Positions 48,601 through 58,899 of a DNA stretch of 64,000 nucleotides are shown here, piece after piece. The translations under genes were made by a program, and so were the position numbers. The notes below the pieces were generated by a model that had not been told where the DNA came from, did no database searches, and saw only the letters and a program-made list of their open reading frames with translations. Within the stretch, counting starts at the first letter, position 1. Each line of letters starts with the position of its first letter. Source of the DNA: Ailanthus altissimus (Eukaryota; Streptophyta; Magnoliopsida; Sapindales; Simaroubaceae); the NCBI GenBank assembly GCA_946807835.1, contig OX327686.1, forward strand, positions 10,726,001-10,790,000, read 5' to 3'.

Positions 48601-49840
48601 GTAATCTCTATTTGGGTGAAAGCAATCAAACTTAAAGTTTATAGTTTATGATATGGATGTTATCAACCTTTTTAGTGTTTAAAATTAGATATGGATGTTA
48701 GGCACCATTTTAGTTTTTACAATTTTATTGATGTTATTTGTTCTATATATATCCTTGGAAGATACATTTTGTAAGCTTTTTGTAAGTTTTTTGAAGCATT
48801 TTGTAAGCTTTTGATATGAATGATTAATGACACTTTTGGAAGAATTTGGTAAGCCTAATGAATGAAGAATGATACAACTTATAAGCATTTTCTAAGTATT
48901 TTTTTAAAAATACTTCTCATGCATACAACTTCACATACTAGTGCATCTCATTTTTTCCATTCACATGAGAACATTACAGCTATAAAGATAAGGAAAAAAA
49001 AAAGCAATAGCTTCTTTACTCCATCAATTTTTTTTTTCATTTTCTACATATCCAGTGACTAACCTTCCAACTTCCCAATCTGTATTTTGCGCCACTTCTA
49101 CTAATGAACTAATTTTTGGAATTTTGAGCATCCAAATGTTTAAATTATCTTCTTTTGGTTCCCAAAACTTATAGTAGTTACATTTCTTCCTTCACAATAA
49201 AAGTATAACTTGTAGATATTGTTCTTTGACTCTGATATCTTTATACTTGCTTTTCTTCTACAAAACAACTTTTGTTTCTAAACTTAATAATTTACCATTA
49301 ACTTTACTTAGATTTATAGAGGTTGACATTAGGTGTGGCTAAATTTGTAAGGCTACTAATAAAGAGAAGACTATTGATGAAGAGAATGAGTAAGGATGTA
49401 GATAAGAAGATGAGAGTTCTAAATAAACAAAAAATGGAGACAACTTATTGCTACTTGAACCTTTATAGGCAATTATTTGATTGTTACTTTGCAATGGTCA
49501 CATGAGAATTAATTTACCTTTTTTTTAATAAAGTAAGTTAAAACAAACAAAAAAAAATCAATAGAGTGTATACACATAAAGAAAAAAAATAGTATTAAAG
49601 TAATGCATGAAAAAATGTGCAACCAAATGCATAATTAATAGGGGCATTTTAGTCAATTTGTGGCCAAATATTTATTTAAAATATTATTTAAAGTCAAATA
49701 CTTATTTGTTTAAAAGATTTAAGTTACATAAGAAATTGTATTTTTTTGTTTGTTGGGTAAGGATAAAATTATTATTTCATTACTTTTTTTCATTCTAAAA
49801 AGGCAATGTGGACATTTCATGAAATTCTGTTAGAGTTAAC
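48601..49840. other. MULE 3' non-coding region
   Basis: No further gene is recognised. It contains tandem words CATTTTGTAAGCTTTTTGTAAG at about 48765-48815 and AT-rich stretches. Short open frames (for example 48862-49062 and 49323-49505) have no recognised similarity and are probably fortuitous. Confidence 0.4.
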
Positions 49841-49989
49841 AAAGATTCTCTAATTGTTGGATATTACTGCCTATTTTTTAAATTAGTGGATATTATTGAA
49901 ATTAAGCGATACTCTAAGAGTATTCATGATAATATCTCAATTATAAGTTTTTTTATTTTATAAAAAGTTTTTTTTAAATAATTTTTGTG

Positions 49990-50120
49990 CGGAATATTAT
50001 CATCAATACTATTGAGGTATGACCTAATTTTTTTTAATAACCTTAAGTTTGAAAAATCGATATTAATACCCAATTTTTTTATAAAATATGTATGAGTGTC
50101 CAATCATTGAAATATTCTAT
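49990..50120 (+). repeat. Orphan MULE terminal repeat
   Basis: GCGGAATATTATCATCAATACT ... TTAAGTTTGAAAAATCGATATTAATACCC (given by ends) resembles the left terminal repeat of the MULE (GGGATATTATCGTGAATACC ... TTAGTTTGAAAAATAAGTAGTAATGC) in the same orientation. It lies 52 bp beyond the right end of the full element, so it represents a second, truncated family member. Confidence 0.65.
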
Positions 50121-50639
50121 TAAAATCAATAGATTTAATGTTAATCAGTATCAAATGAATACTTTATTCCTTACATATTAAACAAGATTGACATGATATG
50201 ACAATTACACGAATTTTAAAGTTTTGACTTCTAAATATAATAAAAAATAAAATAATAATAAAAAATGAAATGAAATAAAAATAAAATATTATAAAATAAT
50301 AAATAAAATAAAATATTTAAAATCTTTAAAATATAAATTAAAAGTAATAAATGTTTTTTTAAAAAAATTTCCATCAGCGACCATTCCAACAACTAAATGG
50401 GCGCTAGTACAAGCAACCAAAATAGGTGCCAATTCAAGTGGCCATTTTAACTGCTATTGTGGCCGCCGATCTAGCCAACCATTTTAAATGGCTATTTATT
50501 TTTATTTTATTATTTTTTGTAAATTTAAATGTTTAAAGTGTGAAAAGACTTGATTATTCTTGGATCTGTTAATCTTGATGGCAAATCTCTGATGGTTGAA
50601 CATTCATACATACTTTGTACTAATATCAAATTTTCAAAT
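50121..50639. other. No gene; AT-rich spacer
   Basis: Holds an AATAAAATAAAATATT-rich low-complexity stretch (50235-50350) and a GC-richer patch at 50380-50480 with GTGGCCGCCGATCTAGCCAACC. No protein match. Confidence 0.4.
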
Positions 50640-50806
50640 TTGTAAATATTAAAAAAAAAAGTTATATCTCAAAAATATTGAGAATAATACTTTTATGCCC
50701 ACCTTATAAGCACAACCCATTAAGCTCATGTATTGACACCGTACAACACAATAACAAGCCATTTTTGTGAAATGGATTGGATTGAACCTTAGACTATTGA
50801 GAGTAT
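50640..50806 (+). repeat. Direct repeat flanking the chromovirus, left copy
   Basis: A ~165-bp segment including TATGCCCACCTTATAAGCAC, GACACCGTACAACACAATAA and GAACCTTAGACTAT matches 53893-54057 in the same orientation. The pair brackets the chromovirus. They may be parts of its LTRs or an older duplication; the sequences next to them do not continue to match directly. Confidence 0.75.
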
Positions 50807-50879
50807 TTTAAAGATAACATATTCTATTGAATATTTTTGTGGTAGCTGGTATCTTTAGAATATTCCTTTAGGGCATGAC
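50807..50879. repeat. Segment inverted relative to 53690-53762
   Basis: GGTATCTTTAGAATATTCC and AACATATTCTATTGAATATT on the plus strand correspond in reverse complement to AATATTCTAAAAAGTCATAT and AATATCTAATAGAATATATT at 53690-53750. This makes the two flanks of the chromovirus partly direct and partly inverted, implying a local inversion. Confidence 0.55.
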
Positions 50880-53413
50880 ATTCTTACCCACCAAATTCAC
50901 GCGACGCCTTCGTCGTGTCTTTGCTAAAACTTGCGCACTCCGTTTCTCAAATTCTGGTTGTGCGCTCTCGTGTTACGAGCATTTTCTCCTATCGGGCAAC
51001 CCTTTCTACTCAATAAAGCACTCAAAGTTTGTTCTAAGTTCCTCCTCTTTGTCATGACATGTGAAAATCCCTAAAGGTTTTCAGTTGTGTGGCTATACTC
51101 CGCTCCTTCCGTACCTTTATGATAATGCTTTCAATAGCTTGCAGAAAGCACCGAATGTAGCCACTGTCTCAAAGGTATCTCTACTTTGTGCGATAAATTG
51201 CCAACCCTCTTGGCTATTGAAATTGGCCTCTCATCCCCACGATCAAGGCCCTTGTAAAGTAGGCGTGCTAACTTGCACTGTAGTGGAAGTATCATCTCCA
51301 TCACTAAGTCCCCTCACATCATGCTTGATATGTCGTCGCTTATTTTTGATCCACTTCTTGTGCTATAAAGGCACATTGTATGACTCATTGGATTGTCGGA
51401 TGATATTCACATCTATCAACTCCTTGAGTTTCCCCCACAACTCTACTAACTCGGATTGATGCTTCAACACTATAGTTGAAAACGTAATCTCAAGCTCTAA
51501 CTCACCCTCAATTACCCTTCTTGATGGCAGTTCTTTGGGCAAGGTTGTAGGTATAACCCTATTGTGCTCCCTGAGCCCTTCTGTAACATCTTTCGATATC
51601 TCATCCTTGCCTCTTTTTGCCCTGGTCTCCATCTCTCCTTTGTGCTTAACAATATCTCATAGTTGCATGGCAGAAAGAACTTTAGCGTTTGGCTTAGGTA
51701 GCCCACCCTTAGGCTTGTCTATTATTGTATCATTCGAGGTCCTTCCTACAAGATACACATATAGTTATGTTGAAGGAATAACATTATATTGTACTACCAC
51801 AAGAACTCTATATCCAACACCACATCAAAATCATCAAAAGGTGCTACCAAGAAATTTACCTCCTCATACCAAGTTCCTAAATGGATTTTGATCCTTGAAC
51901 CATTTCATCCAGCGGCTTGGCTTTAGCATTCACGAACTTGAGGTATCCTTCTCCTTTCTTCACATAAAGGCCTAAACACTCCGTTTCCACACATATGGTG
52001 AAGTTGTGTGTAACCCCCGTATCAATTAGTACTCGAGTCTTTATGCAGTTGTTGTAGATTTTAACTATATGAGCGTCATCCCTGTTGGCGTGTTGGTACC
52101 CCGCTTAGCTTTAAGGGAATTGAACAGCTGCATACAACCCATTCAACTCTGTTAACTATCCTCTTATGCCTCGTACATTGCATTGAAAGCCTTTTTCTTC
52201 AAACAGTCCTTTACCCAATGATCCCCATCGTAAAAGAAACAGCTTATCTTCCGATCATTGCCTTTATGCCTGTCACATTTCTACTCCTTCCACTTAAGAA
52301 GTTTGCTTTTCTCCTTATTAATTTTCAAAGGATGAAACTCATTGGCTTCCCCGCCTTTGCTGTAATTGGGTTTAGAATTCTTAGACGTACCCGTTTCTCC
52401 ATTGCGGTAAGCCATTAAGAGTTTTGTCATTGTAAAGGCATTGGATATATTCTGCACTCCATGCCTCTTCAACTAGTTGGTTGCCCATGATTTTAACCCA
52501 TCTAGGAAATTGAACAATAAGTCTCCCTCACTCATGTTGTGAATTTGCAACATGAACAAAGAGTACTCCTCTATGTACTCCCTTATAGACTTCATTTGTT
52601 TCAACTCTTTCAATCACTTGCGAGCATCATACGTCATATTTTTTAGGTAGAATTGACGCTTCAATTCCCTTTATAATTCTTCTCATATGTTAATGGTGCA
52701 GATACCTTTGTGAATCTTCTTACTTTTCTTACGCTACCACAAAATTGCATGATCGAAAAGATACAAAGTTGTGGTACTTACCTTATGTTCGTCCCGCATA
52801 CCTGTAACATTGAAGTACCTTTCTATTGCCAAAAGAAGTTGTCAAGCTCTTTGGCATCCCGTATGCCACTAAACTCCTTCGGTTTAGGAGCTTCAACCCT
52901 TGGTGCAATCACTATACCTTAAGTAGCTACCTCATTAACGACCATTCGCTTGCATAACACTAAATCCTTCTTGACAAATTCAAACCATTTATGCAGCTCT
53001 TCCACTTGAGCTTGAACTTTATCCATAGTGTTGTAGACTTTCTCTTGAGAAGTCTTGATCTAATCTCATTGCTTGTCAGCATACTCGTTGTTGGAGCTAT
53101 TGATGAGGGAGCATAGCTCATCCCCTTAAGTGTTAAAGTTTACCTCGAGCTTCTCGACTTGCTTTTTCAACTCCCCAAGTCGATCAGTCGCCTTGCTTAC
53201 ATCACCACCGAGCTTTATAATCATGTCTCCTAGTTCATGGTTCGGATTAACGAACTTTTCTGGTGGAATGCTCATATGTCCCCTAGCTTTGGGGTCTTTA
53301 CTATTCTCTTCAGTCACCCCAGATGATGTAGCAACGTCCTTCACCACCTTCTTTAAACCCGCTCTTATACCACTTGTCACGGACTTTTCTTGAACCCATA
53401 CGACGTTAGACAC
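50880..53413 (-). pseudogene. Chromovirus (Ty3/gypsy) gag-protease-chromodomain with pol core deleted
   Basis: On the minus strand gag begins at 53413 (MSNVVWVQEKSVTSG..., with a coiled-coil-like LGELKKQVEKLEVNF). A gag block PKPKEFSGIRDAKELDNFFW lies near 52890 and the retropepsin site LIDTGVTHNF at about 52030. Then PTTLPKELPSRRVIEGELELE and LKELIDVNIIRQSNESYNVP mark the start of reverse transcriptase. At about 51360 the frame jumps directly to KKWIKNKRRHI, the region after integrase, and continues with GDLVMEILPLQCKLARLLYK and RCFLQAIESIIIK in shifted frames. It ends with a chromodomain remnant: ECFIE-stop-KGLPDRRKCS, HESAQPEFEKR, near 50900-51030. The catalytic core of reverse transcriptase, RNase H and integrase is absent. 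Stops and frameshifts are also present. Without those enzymes it could only move using help from an intact relative. Confidence 0.85.
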
Positions 53414-53892
53414 TTTTTAAGTACTAAGCAGTCTACAAGATCAATTACTCAAAGAAAAAAGATAAAAAAGAAGCATACCAAGTGTTTGACAGAATGCTAT
53501 CTTATATTAATATTAAAGATAAATTACAAAGTTATTAGAATTACAATATTGGAGGATTACAACTCTTGGAGGATTTGAAGGATTGTTTGTTCAATGAGAG
53601 CTCCATCTATTTATAATTAAAATTATGTACAATAAATTATTAAAATTCACTTAATTTAACAATTCATATCAAAAGTAAAAAATGTACAAAATAATATTCT
53701 AAAAAGTCATATACCACAAGAATATCTAATAGAATATATTATTTTTAAAATATTTTTTCACCTACTACATAAAAATGAGTTTAACCCAATTCAATTAAAT
53801 CTTTTAAAAAATTTAACCCATGTAATTTTTTTTGAGTCAAATACTCTCTAAAAAATTTTGTCACACGTCAAATTATACATATTTTGTAAAAA
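53414..53892 (-). other. Probable chromovirus 5' untranslated/LTR region
   Basis: No gene. On the minus strand TTATAAATAGATGGAGCTCT at about 53596-53615 has the look of an LTR TATA box about 200 bp upstream of the gag start. LTR boundaries could not be drawn because the flanks are rearranged. Confidence 0.4.
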
Positions 53893-54057
53893 AAATTAAA
53901 TATCAATTTTTTTAAATTTATAAACATTAAAAAAATTAAGTTACATCTCAAAAATATTAATAATAATATTTTTATGCCCACCCACCTTATGAGCTAACAC
54001 CGTACGACACAATAACAAGTCATATTTGCATAATGTATTAGATTGAACTTTAGACTA
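53893..54057 (+). repeat. Direct repeat flanking the chromovirus, right copy
   Basis: Matches 50640-50806 (TATGCCCACCCACCTTATGA, AACACCGTACGACACAATAA, GAACTTTAGACTAT). The following bases CATTCCTCAACTCACAC differ from those at the left copy, which defines the repeat end. Confidence 0.75.
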
Positions 54058-54232
54058 TCATTCCTCAACTCACACAATACAAACACAACATCTAATCCAG
54101 ACCAAAATTTCGTGGACCGTACCACGACGACCCACATCCCATGTCTAGTCACCATACTCGATCGGGTATTATTATTTAAGAGCACAGAAATCGACTATGA
54201 CATCTCATTACTCAAATATCGAGTCCGAAGGT

Positions 54233-54283
54233 GGGGGGGGGGGGGCAAATGGAGAAAATTTTTTATCATCCCACACTATAAAT
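54233..54283 (+). promoter_or_regulatory. Candidate FYVE-gene promoter: 13-G tract and TATA box
   Basis: A run of 13 consecutive G at 54233-54245 lies about 30 bases upstream of CACTATAAATGATGG (TATA-like at 54277-54283). The start codon is at 54504, so a transcript starting about 30 bases after the TATA box would have a leader of about 190 bases. A G-box core CACGTG lies at 54368-54373, within that predicted leader. Promoter assignment is by position only. Confidence 0.45.
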
Positions 54284-54503
54284 GATGGTATTTTTGTAAC
54301 TTCCCTTGTATCGTAGGCATATTCATGTAATTAATTAATACCAGCATATTCACATAAATGCAAAAATCACGTGGACTTCGAAAATAAAATACATAAGTCA
54401 AAAGTCAAAACTGAGACCATTTTCTTGGATATCGATCAAGTCCAGCCGGAATAAGCTGATTCTTTGTGGCCGGGGAAAGTGAAATAGAAGAGACATCAGA
54501 ATT

Positions 54504-57500
54504 ATGCCACCAGAGCCTCCGCCTTTTCAGGAAGCGGCTCGCTGTGACGTCTGCAAATGCAGCTTCAACACTTTCAGGCGTCGTGTATTAATCCATTCTT
54601 TTTTTTTTCTTTTTTAATATTCTAAGTTTCAATTGAACGAGCTTTATCATTGCTTATAATCAGATTTGTCTTGATTTATCAGAATATTTACAAAATTTGA
54701 AATTCCATTGACAATCGGTCCAATCTGTTTGAGCTTGTATTATAATATAACGATCGATTTCCTATTGCAGCATCATTGCCGATGTTGTGGGAGGACATTA
54801 TGCAATGAACATTCATCAGATCAAATGGTTTGTCATTTTTATTTTGTAAATAACTTTTGGGATTCAACTCTATTTTTTATAAAAAAAAATATTCGAAATT
54901 AAGCAATTGTTTCTGTGATGAAATTCAGGCTTTGCCGCAATTTGGCATTTACACCAGCGTGAGAGTTTGCGCTGATTGTTTCAATAATTCCTCTCGGTAA
55001 ATCAATCCTGATTCAAATTCATAGAATTTTCAATAAACTTTTCTTTTCTTTTTCCATTTTTTTGTATTTGATTGTTTACATACGAAATACTGGGTTCGAA
55101 AGTTTTCATTTCTGCTTTTAGGTTGCTTTTCGCAGCTTTCAGTTCTTTGTCCCATTTGCAGTATTTTATCAGAAGTCGTCGTTTAATTTAATTTAAGATA
55201 CTTGGGTATAATTTTGCTTAGGTTAAGTTGGTAAGTATTGGAATCAGTGATTCAACAATCATATTTGAGTATAAATTGAGATGGATACTAATAAAAATTC
55301 AACAAGAAGCTTAGTACACGAAGGTTGTATGAAGAAGGAGCAAAATGTAGAGTGGAAAGCGAGGAGGGACTTAGAAATACAAAAAGGGTCGTATAGGTTT
55401 GAATGTCTGAGCATTGGAAAATAGAACACCCCTGCGTCAATTCCAAAGAGACTAATGCCCTGCATTTCCAAAGGATACTACAGCGTTGCAACAAGGTTGC
55501 ACCAACGCTCCAACGTTCGTCAAGGAACGAGCGTTGGAATATTCACATTAACGCTCCAACGTTGGATGCCCTAGCGTTGCATGTTCGGAAAATTCATTTT
55601 TTGTTCAAATTGACTTTTTTGAGTGGGTTTTGGACTCCTACACATAAAGACTCTTATTTCCAATAGGTTTAGAATTTTTTCAGCTTTTGTAAATATTATA
55701 TAAACTCTTATAACCTTAGAGACTCCAAGAGTGAATAGAGAGTTAGGTAGACACTAAGCGCTTGGATTCAATAGATTCTATCAACTAGGTTTCACTATTT
55801 GGTTTGCTTTCTATTGAATGGTGAGAATAAGAGATATGTTGGAAGTAATATTTATGGTTTGTAAATATATCAGAGATCCTGAATTTTAAGGTTTTTCTAT
55901 AGACCTACTCTAGAAGTTTTCTCAAGTCGGGCTGTTTGTTTCAGAAATATCGTTGGTAGTTTAGCATGGATTCATGGCATCTTTTTTTTTTAATAGGAAA
56001 CAATAGAACTTTATTAAAATAAAATAACGGACACAAGGTGGATAAGAGATCCACCAAAAAAAAAAAACACCAAAACAAGGAGTACAAAGGAAACTAGGGA
56101 AGAAAAGAAAAATAGTAAAACTCAAACCTCAACTAAAACAGCAGACCAGTCTTTGGAAATCATAGACAAAGGAATCCTGATCAGTGACTGAAGCCCATAA
56201 AGATGCAATACAATGAACTCTTTCCCTGATGTCAGACACATCATCTCCTACAGAGTCTTCAAAAATACTTCTATTCCTCTCTTTCCAAATCCCTAAAAAT
56301 AGCCATAACACCGCAACTCCACAGGATCTTTGCTTTTTTATTCATCTTGACAGGATTGCTAAATTGCAACACAAAATCTGAACAATTTTTAGGAGGGACA
56401 CAAGAGAAATCGAACTTCATAAACTATATTGTGTATTATCGTACACTGGACAATAAAATTTGGTGGAAAGTAACTAGAGACGTGGAAGAAAAAGCTACAG
56501 CTGAGGATGATCCCTCTCTAGTAAAATGAGCTTTACCTCTTAATATTCAGGGAGATATGTACATATGTTTGAAGAGATATGCCACCTACTGGTTCTCTTG
56601 CTACTTATCAGTTAAGTTGTATACTTTGCCAATTTGCATTTTAATAGCCATCTTGAACTTTTGTTAGTTTTTTTTCTTTGTACTATTTGGATATTTTCTA
56701 CCTTATTGTTGCTTAGTGCCATTGGAGGGACTTTTCCTTGGACAGTTTTCTTCTTGCCTTTATGCAGTTTTGATTTCTATTTGCGAAACTAAGGTTCTAT
56801 CTACACATTGGATTTTTGGCGCAGAGCTGGGAAGGATAATTTTCAGGCTTCTTCGGAAGGAATTAATTCCGTTACAGATACAATCTCTAGATTAGATATT
56901 GGCGCAGATGTGGATTCAAAAGTAGAACCAGTTGTGGAGCATCAACCTGTTTCAGGTGTTTTAGAGTGCAAATGTGGAATGCCTTTGTGCATATGTGAAG
57001 CTCCAGCCCCATCCACTGAGGCGCTTCCTCAACAGGTTTAAATTCTACAATAACTTTCTCAGAGCTTAAATACTAATTCCAGTCCCTTACCTATAAGCCT
57101 CGAGTTTTTTAAATTAGTGGTTTTTGATATGGTATGAGAGCTAGTTTGACCAAGAGATTTTGTGTTTGTATCCCCCCATACATACATTTTGAATGTTGTT
57201 TACACTTGTATTTGTTTCTGTATATGTGTTTGTTTTTGGTCCACATGACAAGCTTGTAACTAATTCCAGCCGTGTACGTGAGGGGTGTGTTTGAGCTGAA
57301 ATGTTAGTGTTGGGCTCTTACCCGTTGTAATTAAATCTAACCTTGTACTTAAGCTTTTGCGTTGGTGGCTTCTTAAAAATTTATAATTTTATTGCTTGAA
57401 CTCTGCTACTAACAGACTGCTTTTTTCAGATGAAAACCACTTCTACTGCTACTGCTGAGTCAAATCCAAAACCAAAAAAGGCAGACACTACTCCAAGGAT

Positions 57501-57530
57501 TAGAGGTTCCACCTCAAACAGCAAAGTTAG
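54504..57530 (+). CDS. FYVE zinc-finger protein, five exons visible, 3' end not in window
   Basis: Exons: 54504-54584, 54771-54827, 54929-54996, 56825-57035 and 57430-57530, all joined by GT-AG introns with an open frame of about 172 codons. Residues 13-70 form a FYVE domain: RCDVCKCSF, then RRRHHCRCCGRTLC, then SVRVCADCF, giving four CxxC-type zinc pairs and the basic (R)RHHCR motif that binds phosphatidylinositol 3-phosphate. FYVE proteins act on endosomal and vacuolar membranes. The WxxD motif usual at the domain start is absent. Exon 4 adds a low-complexity acidic linker and a second cysteine cluster, ECKCGMPLCICEAP; exon 5 is Ser/Thr/Lys-rich. The last exon ends in mid-codon at a donor site (GTAATG), so more exons follow. 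Some plant proteins join an N-terminal FYVE to C-terminal ankyrin repeats; that region is not seen here. The start is the first ATG after the promoter-like region and gives the FYVE domain at the N-terminus. No stops or frameshifts, in contrast with everything around it. Confidence 0.88.
55380..55960. repeat. Palindrome-rich, LTR-like stretch in FYVE intron 3
   Basis: At 55480-55590 the words CAGCGTTGCAAC, CCAACGCTCCAACGTTCG, GAACGAGCGTTGG and CGCTCCAACGTTGGATGC recur in both orientations and could form hairpins. Downstream TATATAAACTCTTATAACC at 55695 resembles an LTR promoter. It is probably a fragment of an LTR retroelement, since similar word clusters occur in other element leaders in this window. 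No ends were found. Confidence 0.4.
55983..56340 (-). mobile_element. 5'-truncated LINE (L1-type) fragment in FYVE intron 3
   Basis: On the minus strand the sequence codes for LFLGIWKERNRSIFEDSVGD and ERVHCIASLWASV, matching the C-terminus of plant L1 ORF2 proteins (…W.IWKERN.RIFE…). A stop follows. The 3' end carries AATAAAG and a poly(A) tract of 11 A (T-run on the plus strand at 55983-55993), as expected for a LINE. A target duplication was not identified. The element is antisense to the host gene. Confidence 0.8.
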
Positions 57531-58689
57531 GTAATGTTATCTTTCATTTTTTTTTATATCCAATGTCTCTTCTTCCGGGCATAATAATGACTTTGAGCAG
57601 TAATATATGTGATATCTCCATAAGTAGTTCTTAATATGGGTTAGCAATCAAAAGCCAGCAGTTTGGATTATGGAACTGTTAGAACCCTAGAGAATTGGTA
57701 GTCAGTGATTTGATATATTTTCCTTTTATTTTCTTGCCAATTGTATAGCAATTATTTATCTGTTTTACTTTAAGCAGATTCTGTCCCTAGTTTTCAGGAT
57801 CTGAATTTTAGAAGTTGTTTTGTTTCCTTTTCTAGTTCTTTTTGTGTATAAAGATGGAGTTGTTATCTTTCAGTATCAGAGCTTTATGTTGAGTTTCTAT
57901 CACCATAAAAACCTTGGCTGAATAAAGATGGTCACATAGGAAAACTATGGCAAGTGTGGCAGAAATCCAAACCTATGAAAAACCCTTTTTTAACCTATAT
58001 GACTATTAGTCTGGCATGATGTGATTGAATGTGAACAGTCTTTATAACTTCGACATGCCAGAAGAAACGGATACTCATGCCTGTGGTGCCATCAATCCTA
58101 TCTCAATTCTGTTCAGTGAAACTCGGAATTAATCGGGCAAAGCCCTTGCATGCCAGTCCCATGGTTATCTTTTGCAGTGACTTATATTCTCAACTTTAGC
58201 TCCTAAACATAGAAATGTAAATATTGTTTGGAATTGTTTTGCTGCAAGGGCTGAATGACAACTTTTCCTCCTTGCTTCTTAACTGCCCGCCAATTAAACT
58301 TGCAAATGTCTGCTTCATCTAGTGAAAACAACCATATTGCTTCAGTATACTCGTACAAAAATTTCCTTTGTTGGCACAGGGAAATTTCTGTTAAAGTAGG
58401 ACACAAATTTACATGCATATTCGTAAATTTGTCTTAAAGCAGGATACAAGGCTATCTACTTGAGTTTCCGTTGCCCTGCGATGTATTTAGTCTTTTTCCC
58501 TCTTCTCACTCACATTTCTTTGTCCACTTCACATGTATTTTCTTACTTTGGATTACTTTATGTTCCATGCTTTTAGATACTTTACATTGAAAAACACAAT
58601 TTGGTTTCTTATTTTGTTTTGAAATTGTATGCCAGTAATATGTAAAACTGATGTTAACTTTGTGATACCATTAGATTTAGGAACAAGAT
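57531..58689 (+). other. FYVE-gene intron 5 (proximal part), no exon recognised
   Basis: Begins with the donor GTAATG. No further coding exon was recognised, and open frames at 58203-58418 and 58255-58437 on opposite strands overlap each other and match nothing. The character of the sequence (T-rich, no repeats) is that of ordinary intron up to about 58680, where pararetrovirus-type sequence starts. Confidence 0.5.
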
Positions 58690-58899
58690 ATGAGGATCTT
58701 TAAATACCAAAATTATATGAAAAACTATACGAGCATTTTTAAACTTAAACAAACTATAAAACTTGAAATAGAAACTTACATATAATAAAAGCTTCAAACA
58801 AATTGTAATCACACATACAAGCTAGAAGCACACTTCAAAATACACTCTTTTATTTTTTGATTATTCCTCTTTTTTCAATGCTCACTCAAACTAACTCCC

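Larger units (their letters stand above)
43916..49938 (+). mobile_element. Mutator-like element (MULE), full length but decayed
   Basis: The left end 43916-44013 (GGGATATTATCGTGAATACC ...) and the right end 49841-49938 (inverted: GAGATATTATCATGAATACT ...) form terminal inverted repeats of about 98 bp. A decayed MuDR-type transposase lies between on the plus strand. The total of 6.0 kb is normal for an autonomous MULE. A clear 9-bp target duplication was not found; the left flank is a TTA microsatellite. Confidence 0.85.

Noticed and set aside
51061..51459. 132-codon open frame on the plus strand, and others at 51535-51891 and 53130-53393
   Set aside because: Antisense shadows of the chromovirus frames on the minus strand.
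55403..55666. 87-codon open frame in FYVE intron 3, considered as an extra exon
   Set aside because: It spans the palindromic LTR-like stretch, has no fitting splice sites in phase with the exons, and the joined exons 3 and 4 are already in frame.
58255..58437. 60-codon frame as a sixth FYVE exon
   Set aside because: No AG acceptor in the needed phase was evident, the sequence has no similarity to FYVE or ankyrin proteins, and an equally long frame lies on the opposite strand.
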